Source of the DNA: CAZBYL01 sp964496275
GTDB taxonomy: Bacteria > Synergistota > Synergistia > Synergistales > Synergistaceae
Assembly: GCA_964496275.1 (NCBI GenBank)
Contig: CAZBYL010000027.1
Coordinates: forward strand, 1 to 32,203
DNA length: 32,203 nucleotides
Reading direction: 5' to 3'
Shown: in pieces, positions 25,932 through 31,524 of the stretch
How positions within the stretch are numbered: position 1 is the first letter of the stretch
How the letters are laid out: the number at the start of each line of letters is the position of its first letter
Notes under the pieces: model-generated
What the model saw: the letters and a program-made list of their open reading frames with translations, nothing else
What the model was told of the DNA's origin: nothing
Databases searched by the model: none
Translations under genes and position numbers: made by a program

Positions 25932-26969
25932 TTGTTGAAACTTATGAGACAGCACGTAAAAGTTATAATGACCACAGTAATACTTCTGTTTGTAGCTTCA
26001 TGCTTTGCCGGCTACGGTCTTTATTCGAGATCAGGCAACAGAAACAGCAACGGCGACAGCATGCAGGACTACCCGGTAGCAGAAGTTAACGGAAACAACA
26101 TCATGCGTTCTCAGATAGAAAACGGCCTTGGAAAAATGGCGGAGCAATACAACCAAAAAGAAATAAACTCGGCCGATCTCCCCGTACTGAGAAAAGCTGT
26201 TCTTGACAGCCTCATCATTCAAGATGAAGTCAACAAAGAAATCAAAAACAGAAAAATTGATGTAAACAAAGACGAAATAAATGCCGAATACGTTAAAATA
26301 ATGGATAACTATCCGACAAGAGAAGAATTCAAAGCCTATCTTGAACGTACAGGTGTCACAGAAAAGCAAGTAAAAGATGACATAAAAAGCCAGATGTCAC
26401 AGCAGAAACTGCTTGAATCTGTAACCTCCGATATCAGCGTTACGGACAAAGAGGCAAATGCCTTCTACGATGCAGCTAAGACGTTCCTCTACAAACAGCC
26501 TGCAGGGACATCCGTTAACGTTGCCACGTTCAAAAATAACGAGGCCGCCAAACTTGCACAGAAAGCCCTTGCCGACGGTGCAAATTGGGACAAAATTATG
26601 GCCGAACACAAAAACGACATAGAATCATCAACTCCCTATGCAAAGCCTATCGTCGTAACAGATCAGATGATGGCTCAGAGCCCCGCTCTTGCCAAAATCA
26701 AAGATCTTGCGGTCAATAAAGTCTCGCAGCTCATAAACATAACAGATACGAACGCTATGATAGCAATAAAACGCGGACCTGCCGCCGAAAAGGTGCTTCC
26801 TTTCAGCGAAGTCAGTGCCGACGTCAGAAACGCAATAAAGAGCCAAAAAGGACAGGAAAAGCAGAATGAATTCTATTCAACACTGCTTGCAAGGGCTAAT
26901 GTGCAAATAAAAGATGCGACAATATTCCCCGCAGCCGCACCTGAAACAAAGTCGGAAGACAAAAAATAG
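25932..26969 (+). CDS. SurA N-terminal-type foldase, possibly a lipoprotein
   Basis: The 345-residue protein resembles the chaperone part of SurA/PrsA/PpiD foldases, which help exported proteins fold outside the cytoplasmic membrane. After a basic N-terminus (KLMRQHVK) comes a hydrophobic segment ending in VASC (Cys24), a lipobox-like pattern; otherwise it would be a membrane anchor. VAEVNGNNIMRSQIENGL (residues 50-67) is the SurA_N-type start, followed by a long helical region. No clear parvulin catalytic motif is visible in the second half, so isomerase activity is doubtful. The start is TTG 25932, 10 bases after AAGGAGG. The C-terminus is charged and low-complexity. It has its own promoter and stands alone. 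Confidence 0.75.
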   Translation: MLKLMRQHVKVIMTTVILLFVASCFAGYGLYSRSGNRNSNGDSMQDYPVAEVNGNNIMRSQIENGLGKMAEQYNQKEINSADLPVLRKAVLDSLIIQDEVNKEIKNRKIDVNKDEINAEYVKIMDNYPTREEFKAYLERTGVTEKQVKDDIKSQMSQQKLLESVTSDISVTDKEANAFYDAAKTFLYKQPAGTSVNVATFKNNEAAKLAQKALADGANWDKIMAEHKNDIESSTPYAKPIVVTDQMMAQSPALAKIKDLAVNKVSQLINITDTNAMIAIKRGPAAEKVLPFSEVSADVRNAIKSQKGQEKQNEFYSTLLARANVQIKDATIFPAAAPETKSEDKK

Positions 26970-27009
26970 CCTGTAGCCGAAAAAAATGCATCACTAAAGT
27001 TTTAAAGTG

Positions 27010-27038
27010 TTGACAAACCAAAGAAAAAGGAATAAAAT
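27010..27038 (+). promoter_or_regulatory. Promoter for tRNA-Ser/tRNA-Arg
   Basis: Perfect TTGACA (27010-27015), a 17-base spacer and TAAAAT (27033-27038), ending 10 bases before tRNA-Ser. Confidence 0.88.
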
Positions 27039-27048
27039 AGCCCCTGTT

Positions 27049-27144
27049 GGTGAGGTGGCCGAGCTAGGCTGAAGGCGCTCGCCTGCTAAGCGGGTAGGGG
27101 GGCATAAACCTCCCTCCAGGGTTCAAATCCCTGCCTCACCGCCA
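27049..27144 (+). tRNA. tRNA-Ser (anticodon GCT)
   Basis: Acceptor GGTGAGG pairs with CCTCACC; the anticodon loop is CTGCTAA (GCT, reading AGC/AGU). The long class II variable arm and T-loop TTCAAAT are present, and CCA is encoded. Confidence 0.97.
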
Positions 27145-27156
27145 CAAAATCAAATT

Positions 27157-27233
27157 GCGCCGGTAGCTCAACTGGATAGAGCATCGGACTACGGATCCGA
27201 AGGTTACGAGTTCAAATCTTGTCCGGCGCGCCA
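27157..27233 (+). tRNA. tRNA-Arg (anticodon ACG)
   Basis: Acceptor GCGCCGG pairs with CCGGCGC; the anticodon loop is CTACGGA (ACG, expected to be deaminated to ICG). CCA is encoded. It marks the boundary between core genes and the mobile region, a frequent integration target type. Confidence 0.97.
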
Positions 27234-27244
27234 TATGACTGAAG

Positions 27245-27275
27245 AAAACGCCCCTCTCTGAGGGGCGTTTTTTTT
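27245..27275 (+). terminator. Intrinsic terminator after tRNA-Arg, probably bidirectional
   Basis: aaaacgcccct (27245-27255) pairs with aggggcgtttt (27261-27271) around a 5-base loop, with T residues to 27275. The minus strand also has a T-rich tail, so it can insulate the leftward prophage operon from the tRNA genes. Confidence 0.92.
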
Positions 27276-27298
27276 AACTACTCACTGGCTACTCAAAA

Positions 27299-27312
27299 TT
27301 AGTTTCAACTAA
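27299..27312. repeat. 14-bp palindrome at the edge of the mobile region
   Basis: TTAGTT-TC-AACTAA is a perfect 6-bp inverted repeat around 2 bases. It overlaps the stop codon of the zinc-ribbon gene. Its role (recombinase site, operator or chance) is not known. Confidence 0.4.
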
Positions 27313-27419
27313 CGCGCCTGCGTGAGGCGCGACAAGCCGCAGTTGGGACATGTTTTTGCGCTGTCAGAAACTGGAAGTTTACAGTCGCGGCATTGTTTTA
27401 ATGGACATGTAATGCTCAC
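27309..27419 (-). CDS. 36-aa zinc-ribbon microprotein
   Basis: The minus strand encodes 36 residues from a GTG that overlaps the exonuclease stop codon (GTGA), so translation would be coupled. Five cysteines occur: one near the N-terminus, then CRDC and, ten residues later, CPNC. CRDCKLPVSDSAKTCPNCG is a classic small zinc-ribbon core in which two CxxC knuckles bind one zinc. Such ribbons often mediate protein or nucleic-acid contacts. With no other domain it probably serves as an accessory subunit, perhaps of the exonuclease. The coupled start and the motif are the support; there is no independent ribosome binding site. Confidence 0.6.
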   Translation of the reverse strand: MSITCPLKQCRDCKLPVSDSAKTCPNCGLSRLTQAR

Positions 27420-28420
27420 CGCATTTCTACCATTTTCAAGAAATCATCTTCGGAGATTATTTTTATGTGACATCCTTTTGACGTAAGTTCTTCGGCTTTT
27501 TTCGTTTTGCTGCTTTTCTTTCCGTCTATAAATTTTGAAAAATCCTGTACGCCCATCACTAGGTAATTTGTATGCTTATTCACCGACGCTTGCGCGTGCC
27601 CTTCGCCTGCTTCTATGATGGCGCACGCTGTTTCACGCTCCATTGATTTTAAGGTGCCGGTAAAGACGAAATTTTGTCCGCGAAACAGATCTGTGTTGCA
27701 TGAAATGTTCTTTATCATTTGATCGTTCCAATTTTTTCTTAATCCGAGAGTAAACTGAGGAGACCAACTACCATCTTCGCTTATGTATCCGTAGGAATAT
27801 TCTGCTTTTCTTATTTCCGGGATTACACTATCGGATAGACTGAGCAATATATTGGCACAAGCCAGTGCATCGCTAGCTGCATTATGATGTTCAAGGTCTA
27901 TTTGAAGCTGGCTCGATACAACATTTAGGCGATGACAAGATAATTCTGGGAAAACGATTCTTGATAAGTTGCAAGTGCAAAGGGTTCTGCATGTAGGCTT
28001 TGGAAGTTCGTATAAATCCAGCGTGTGACAGAGAACAGAACAGTCAAAAACCATATTATGTGCAACAAGAACATTATCGTTTATGATTGGTAAAATATCC
28101 TGCATTACTTCATTGAAGCACGGAGCATCTTCTACCATTTCCGGAGTGATGCCGTGAATACCTACGTTGTAAGGGTTGAACTCGGCATAATCCTCATGGG
28201 GCTTTATTAAGCGCTGGAAGCTATCAATTATCTTGCCGCGTCTAACAATTGCTATTCCTACGGAACATGGAGAGCAACGTTTAGTATTGGCTGTTTCAAA
28301 ATCAATTGCCACGAAATCTTCGGGGATGGATTCTATTGGGTTGTATATACGCACAGGGCGTGATTCTGATATCTCATCATCTATATCATCATAATCCCAG
28401 CTAAATTCATCTTCGAGCAT
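27416..28420 (-). CDS. DEDDh-family 3'-5' exonuclease with C-terminal BRCT domain
   Basis: The 334-residue protein starts with an acidic 30-residue segment, then a DnaQ/epsilon-type exonuclease fold: DFE in AIDFETAN (Asp40, Glu42), VAHNMVFDCSVL (Asp126) and HHNAASDALACA (His179, Asp184), giving a complete DEDDh set. Residues 246-332 form a BRCT domain (GQNFVFTGTLKSMERETA, TNYLVMG, KKAEEL), a module used for DNA-end or phospho-protein binding. The start is ATG 28420, 8 bases after AAGGAG; an in-frame GTG at 28429 overlaps that site. It begins 19 bases after the unknown 197-aa gene and is followed by the zinc-ribbon gene. As repressor-linked cargo it may serve DNA repair or phage exclusion; this is inference. 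Confidence 0.85.
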   Translation of the reverse strand: MLEDEFSWDYDDIDDEISESRPVRIYNPIESIPEDFVAIDFETANTKRCSPCSVGIAIVRRGKIIDSFQRLIKPHEDYAEFNPYNVGIHGITPEMVEDAPCFNEVMQDILPIINDNVLVAHNMVFDCSVLCHTLDLYELPKPTCRTLCTCNLSRIVFPELSCHRLNVVSSQLQIDLEHHNAASDALACANILLSLSDSVIPEIRKAEYSYGYISEDGSWSPQFTLGLRKNWNDQMIKNISCNTDLFRGQNFVFTGTLKSMERETACAIIEAGEGHAQASVNKHTNYLVMGVQDFSKFIDGKKSSKTKKAEELTSKGCHIKIISEDDFLKMVEMR

Positions 28421-28439
28421 AATTCTCACTCCTTGTAAT

Positions 28440-29033
28440 TTAACGAAACGAGATCTCCTGCCTGTTTTTCGTATGATTCCTACTTTCTATTGTAAGGTCC
28501 TTAGGTTCGCAAGAGAAATTGGTGACGACAGCATCGCAATAATTGACCAGCCAAACCTCCCAGCAGTCCTGTAGGCGCGCTCTTGCCGGTGGAATGCACA
28601 TCCAAATAGCTTCTTTCTCTTTTGCTTTTAGTGCTCTTGGTTTTTTATTGGACTGTACGGTATATATCTTTTCTTCCGGCATCATAAATTTATTTTTACT
28701 AAGCCAATGACAACGGACATATCGTCTTGTTATATACATGTCGTGCTTTATTTTTTCTGGGGCATCATATGTCAAATCAAATTGTTTTTCAGTATAGTCC
28801 GGGTCTATCGGAGACGGAGTACCTGCCCCATTCATACAGCCACGGCTCATTGCATACTCAACAAAGTTTTTATTGAGAAGGTCGTAATTAAAAGATGTTA
28901 TTTTAATTAGCTCATCATAGTCATTAAGTAGATGCAGTGGATTCGTCCTCTGCCAACCTGTCTGATCTTGTATAGAAGGGAAATAGAATCGAACTGTGCT
29001 ATCCCCTTGAGTAGAGTCAAGAAACAAAGGCAT
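28440..29033 (-). CDS. Hypothetical protein, 197 aa
   Basis: I do not recognise a family. The protein is probably soluble, with no signal peptide or membrane span. It is rich in aromatic residues and Asn/Asp in its first half (TGWQRTNPLHLLNDYDELIK, SFNYDLLNKNFVEYAMSRG) and basic in the middle (KKPRALKAKEKEAIW). The C-terminal third, WEVWLVNYCDAVVTNFS, looks like a beta-rich core. AGGAGC lies 7 bases before the ATG. It sits 39 bases after the repressor stop and 19 before the exonuclease, so it should be co-expressed with both from the repressor promoter. Confidence 0.7.
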   Translation of the reverse strand: MPLFLDSTQGDSTVRFYFPSIQDQTGWQRTNPLHLLNDYDELIKITSFNYDLLNKNFVEYAMSRGCMNGAGTPSPIDPDYTEKQFDLTYDAPEKIKHDMYITRRYVRCHWLSKNKFMMPEEKIYTVQSNKKPRALKAKEKEAIWMCIPPARARLQDCWEVWLVNYCDAVVTNFSCEPKDLTIESRNHTKNRQEISFR

Positions 29034-29072
29034 TTAATCAGCTCCTAATTCTAACCTGTGGATATGAGATTA

Positions 29073-29750
29073 TTAAAACGCGCTTCGTGGTCTTTTTTTT
29101 GAGATTACCTGTAAAACTTTTCCAATTATGCGAAACCACGCGATGTCCTGCGCATATTCTTTTTCAATCACGATTGGCGCGTAGTTCGGATTCGCCGAGC
29201 GAAGCTCAATTCCTCCGTCAGGGCGATATATCACCCACTTCACCATCCAATTATCGTTATACACCACCAGCGCAGTATTTCCGCTTACAACCTCATCAGC
29301 GGGGTTGATCAGTACGATGCTTCCCTCTTCGATGCCCGCTCCTGTCATGGAGTCCCCATCTGTGTGAATGGCGAAGGGTTTTCGGCTGCTGTCAAAATTC
29401 TGAATGTCCGAAGCATCAATGTATAGCATTTCTGTTGTTTCCGGCTCAACCCCATACAGCCCGTTCCCCGCGCCGCAGGAAGCGGCTGTTGCCATATCGA
29501 AAAGCGGAACCTCAATAAAATTATGTGCTAAATCCACATTAGAACGCGGTTCGTACTGTGTCTCGCCGAGTAAATATGAGGTCGTTGTTTTGAGAACACA
29601 AGCTAGTTTTTGGAGCGAATCACCACGTGGTTTTAATTCTCCCCTTTCCCACCTTGCTATTGTGTTAGGGTGCATGTCTACCAAATTCGATAAACCTTCC
29701 TGTGTTAAATTAAGCCCTTCCCTAAGTTCTTTAATTTTTTTACCTATCAT
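29073..29750 (-). CDS. Phage repressor: XRE helix-turn-helix plus S24 (LexA/CI-like) peptidase domain
   Basis: A CI-type lysogeny repressor. Residues 1-62 are an XRE helix-turn-helix (LTQEGLSNLVDMHPNTIARW). The S24 domain has a candidate self-cleavage site at SCGAGNG (Cys92-Gly93 or Ala94-Gly95), catalytic Ser134 in DGDSMTGAG, and Lys171 in WMVKW, so RecA-stimulated inactivation after DNA damage is expected. The 225 residues are typical. The ATG at 29750 follows a run of G residues. It diverges from the Cro-like gene across the AAACGGATA-repeat region and heads a leftward operon containing the unknown, exonuclease and zinc-ribbon genes. Confidence 0.92.
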   Translation of the reverse strand: MIGKKIKELREGLNLTQEGLSNLVDMHPNTIARWERGELKPRGDSLQKLACVLKTTTSYLLGETQYEPRSNVDLAHNFIEVPLFDMATAASCGAGNGLYGVEPETTEMLYIDASDIQNFDSSRKPFAIHTDGDSMTGAGIEEGSIVLINPADEVVSGNTALVVYNDNWMVKWVIYRPDGGIELRSANPNYAPIVIEKEYAQDIAWFRIIGKVLQVISKKRPRSAF

Positions 29751-29787
29751 GAGCGCGCCCCCCTATATCTAAATAAATACTATACGC

Positions 29788-29907
29788 AAACGGATATTTT
29801 TAACAGCCCTAAAACGGATATTTTAATATACGTATTGGGATAAAAAACACTTGCAAAACTATCCCGAGACGTATATAATGTATTTGCAAACGGATAGCAA
29901 ACGGATA
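29788..29907. promoter_or_regulatory. Operator region with four AAACGGATA repeats
   Basis: The exact 9-mer AAACGGATA occurs at 29788-29796, 29812-29820, 29888-29896 and 29899-29907, always on the plus strand. The last copy lies in GCAAACGGATAGTTTGC (29897-29913), whose 6-bp arms are perfectly complementary. An inverted variant, GGGATAGTTTTGC on the minus strand, overlaps the rightward promoter at about 29853-29865. The pairs flank the promoter, two on the repressor side and two just past the rightward -10 box, as expected for CI/Cro operators. Confidence 0.8.
29851..29879 (+). promoter_or_regulatory. Rightward early promoter (PR-like)
   Basis: TTGCAA (29851-29856), a 17-base spacer and a perfect TATAAT (29874-29879). 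Operator repeats 3 and 4 cover the expected start point, so bound repressor would block it. A clear promoter for the leftward repressor gene was not found. Confidence 0.85.
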
Positions 29908-29933
29908 GTTTGCGGGACAGGGGGGGGGAAAAG

Positions 29934-30353
29934 ATGAAATTTTTAGCAGCAATACGAAAAAAAATGGGACTAACACAGCAAAATTTAGCTGAAATGGTCG
30001 GAGTTGGAACAAACACAATCGCGAGATACGAACGCGGTGAAATGGTTCCATCCGCAAAAATCGCTAGAGACATAGCAACAGCCTTAAATTCGAGTGAATC
30101 AGAACTATTAAATGGCCCGAAACAAGAAGGACTCAAAATAAATATTTTAATGGAGGTGGAAGATATGATGAACGAAATGGCGATAAAAAAGGACGAATTT
30201 AATGTCGGTTTCCGCAGCGACGGACAGTTTATATTTTGGGGCGCGCTGCCGCAGGATATGAGCATCGACGCAATCCTTGATAAATTCCGCGTCGAACTGA
30301 CGTTGGCGCACGAAATGAAAGACTTGCGCGATAAAAAATTGAAGGACAATTAG
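29934..30353 (+). CDS. Cro-like XRE regulator
   Basis: The 139-residue protein begins with an XRE helix-turn-helix (LTQQNLAEMVGVGTNTIARY) closely similar in layout to the divergent repressor. It has no S24 peptidase; its C-terminal half (about residues 78-139) is charged and of unknown fold and may serve oligomerisation. It is the first gene rightward of the switch, the Cro position, and probably competes with the repressor for the AAACGGATA sites. The ATG at 29934 follows a run of nine G residues that may act as ribosome binding site. The last 12 residues, MKDLRDKKLKDN, recur as a partial copy at 31,025. Confidence 0.88.
   Translation: MKFLAAIRKKMGLTQQNLAEMVGVGTNTIARYERGEMVPSAKIARDIATALNSSESELLNGPKQEGLKINILMEVEDMMNEMAIKKDEFNVGFRSDGQFIFWGALPQDMSIDAILDKFRVELTLAHEMKDLRDKKLKDN
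30315..30353 (+). repeat. Copy A of a duplicated gene tail
   Basis: This 39-base stretch encodes the last 12 residues (MKDLRDKKLKDN) and stop of the Cro-like gene. It matches 31025-31063 at about 31 of 39 bases. Confidence 0.75.
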
Positions 30354-30415
30354 GGGCTGCGGCTCCTAATTGTCTATTGCTATTGGGGGGGCTGCCACTG
30401 AAAAAAATCCGAACC

Positions 30416-30429
30416 TTGAAAACTGAATA
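30416..30429 (+). repeat. boxA-like 14-base direct repeat, copy 1
   Basis: TTGAAAACTGAATA, exactly repeated at 31474-31487. It resembles the boxA core (CTTTGAAAAC) of Firmicute rRNA leaders, where NusB/S10 bind for antitermination. It lies 36 bases before the ATG at 30466. Confidence 0.6.
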
Positions 30430-30465
30430 GAGGCAATGAAATCTAATCTGAACGGAGGTTGTGAC

Positions 30466-30849
30466 ATGACAGAGGTTGAACTAGACGTGGTTGTAAGCGA
30501 GCTTCAGGCGACGCTTGCGGACACCATTGAAAAATTATCTGCGGCGCGTGAACGACCGCCGCGATTGCTAAAAGAGAATGAGGCTGCCCGCTACAAAGGA
30601 GGTGTTGAAATGGAGAATCTCAGAGCGTACAGGCAAAAAGCTGGGTTCACGCAGTTACGAGCATCCGAGCAATTAAAGATTTCAGAAATGACGCTTTGCC
30701 GCTACGAAACAGGTGCACGAGAACCTAGAGCAGGAGACTTGATACGGATGGCGCAGTTGTACGGCTGCACGGTAGACGATTTGTTAAACCCTACCATGCC
30801 CCTGCCGGAGACGGTGAGGGGCGAGAGCAGAAATTTACAAGCAGTGTAG
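30466..30849 (+). CDS. Chimeric helix-turn-helix protein: excisionase-like N-terminus fused to an XRE domain
   Basis: From the ATG at 30466 (GGAGGT 7 bases upstream) the frame gives 127 residues. The first 46 form a short helical lead plus RLLKENEAARYKG, the start of a MerR/excisionase-type helix-turn-helix that breaks off after its first helix. A complete XRE domain follows from ATG 30610 (MENLRAYRQKAGFTQ...). The codons at the junction, AAA GGA GGT G, are themselves a strong ribosome binding site 5 bases before ATG 30610. The functional product may therefore be the 79-residue XRE protein, with the upstream part a truncated relative of the gene at 31,525. The C-terminus after LLNPT looks frameshifted. 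Confidence 0.7.
   Translation: MTEVELDVVVSELQATLADTIEKLSAARERPPRLLKENEAARYKGGVEMENLRAYRQKAGFTQLRASEQLKISEMTLCRYETGAREPRAGDLIRMAQLYGCTVDDLLNPTMPLPETVRGESRNLQAV
30783..30821 (+). promoter_or_regulatory. Possible -1 ribosomal frameshift signal (slippery heptamer plus hairpin)
   Basis: G-TTA-AAC (30783-30789) is read in the XRE frame as TTA AAC and fits the X-XXY-YYZ pattern only loosely, but GUUAAAC is a known viral slippery site. Nine bases on, CCCCT (30799-30803) pairs with AGGGG (30817-30821) and CCG (30805-30807) with CGG (30812-30814) around a GAGA loop. A -1 slip enters the open frame that runs to 31022. Confidence 0.35.
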
Positions 30850-31022
30850 AGGAAGCGGCGGCCTTTGGCGAGATTGCCGAGGAGTTTTTCCCCATCGTAA
30901 GCGACAGCAATAAATACAGAAAGCTGCTGCTGGATATCGCCGCAAACGGCCGCATCGATGATAAGGGCACCAGAGTCCTGGCCGAAAAAATGATGAACAC
31001 ACTGGCCGAGGCTCTGGTGTAG
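30783..31022 (+). pseudogene. Out-of-frame C-terminal extension of the XRE gene (frameshifted or decayed)
   Basis: The frame -1 to the XRE gene is open to the TAG at 31022 and reads like a real protein: FTSSVEEAAAFGEIAEEFF, then SNKYRKLLLDIAANGRIDD and VLAEKMMNTLAEALV. It contains no ATG, GTG or TTG start near its beginning, so it must be reached from the XRE gene. One extra base in the CCCC run at 30799-30802 would fuse it in frame (LLNPTMPPAGDGEG...). Either a single-base deletion broke the gene, a programmed slip joins the two, or the read has an error. Its codon use is more GC-rich than its neighbours. Confidence 0.55.
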
Positions 31023-31024
31023 GA

Positions 31025-31063
31025 ATGAAAGACTTGAGGGATAAAAAGCTCAAGAAAAATTAA
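31025..31063 (+). repeat. Copy B of the duplicated Cro-like tail
   Basis: ATG to TAA encodes MKDLRDKKLKKN, matching the last residues of the Cro-like protein. No body of a Cro-like gene precedes it in that frame, so it looks like a recombination remnant rather than a 12-residue gene. Confidence 0.65.
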
Positions 31064-31076
31064 GGGAGGTGATGCA

Positions 31077-31241
31077 ATGACGATAATTAAGCTGGGAAAA
31101 GGCGAACGTGTTGAATTAAAAAATAAGCTCAAATCCGCTATATTACGCAGACTTGAGCCTAAGACGCAAGACGATTTTTGCATAATCGACAGCAAGGATT
31201 TGCCAGATCTGATTAAAGTGCTTTTGCAGATTCTCGACTAA
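31077..31241 (+). CDS. Small phage protein, 54 aa, unknown
   Basis: An ATG with GGGAGGTGA upstream (31064-31072) opens a 54-residue frame, MTIIKLGKGE...LQILD. It is basic in its first half (KNKLKSAILRRLEPK) and ends in a hydrophobic helix-like segment (LPDLIKVLLQILD). There is no recognisable domain. The strong ribosome binding site and the tight fit against the convergent gene (stop codons are adjacent) support it as real. It lies in the early rightward operon. Confidence 0.6.
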   Translation: MTIIKLGKGERVELKNKLKSAILRRLEPKTQDDFCIIDSKDLPDLIKVLLQILD

Positions 31242-31397
31242 TTAGTGCATGTCAACAGGCGTATTCAATTCTTTCAACATCTGATGATAAAAATTTACCA
31301 CAATGTCAGGTCTCTGAATGTAACTGTTTCCGCTGCTTTGTAACGCTGCAATCGTTATCTCGGCAGCAAGTTCTTGATTGCTTTTATACTCTGCCAT
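31242..31397 (-). CDS. Small phage protein on the opposite strand, 51 aa
   Basis: A minus-strand ATG at 31397 preceded by AGGGGGTGAT encodes 51 residues, MAEYKSNQELAAEITIAALQ...ELNTPVDMH. It has the look of small prophage proteins with an N-terminal NxELAxEI helix and a PDIVVNFYHQMLKEL helix; no function is known to me. The open frame continues upstream to 31640, but that part is antisense to the HTH gene and lacks protein-like character. It is transcribed against the early operon, with its stop next to that of the 54-aa gene. Confidence 0.6.
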   Translation of the reverse strand: MAEYKSNQELAAEITIAALQSSGNSYIQRPDIVVNFYHQMLKELNTPVDMH

Positions 31398-31442
31398 GTT
31401 TATCACCCCCTCTCTATGGAGAAGGATAGCACATCGTAGGGC

Positions 31443-31459
31443 TGATATCGAAAATATCA
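31443..31459. repeat. Inverted repeat between divergent small genes
   Basis: TGATAT-CGAAA-ATATCA is a perfect 6-bp inverted repeat with a 5-base centre. It lies between the minus-strand 51-aa gene and the plus-strand HTH gene and is a candidate operator. Confidence 0.45.
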
Positions 31460-31473
31460 CGAAACACGGCACT

Positions 31474-31487
31474 TTGAAAACTGAATA
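31474..31487 (+). repeat. boxA-like 14-base direct repeat, copy 2
   Basis: TTGAAAACTGAATA, preceded here by CT so that CTTTGAAAAC matches the Firmicute boxA core exactly. It lies 37 bases before the ATG at 31525, nearly the same spacing as copy 1 to its gene. Confidence 0.6.
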
Positions 31488-31524
31488 TGGAACGACGGAA
31501 AAACAAATGATAGGGGGCGAGCCA

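Noticed and set aside
27314..27330. Hairpin gcgcct-gcgtg-aggcgc as terminator of the zinc-ribbon operon
   Set aside because: The stem is good but no T-run follows on the minus strand; the bidirectional tRNA-Arg terminator is a better stop.
31025..31063. A 12-residue gene MKDLRDKKLKKN
   Set aside because: It matches the Cro-like C-terminus and has no own convincing ribosome binding site, so it is called a remnant repeat.
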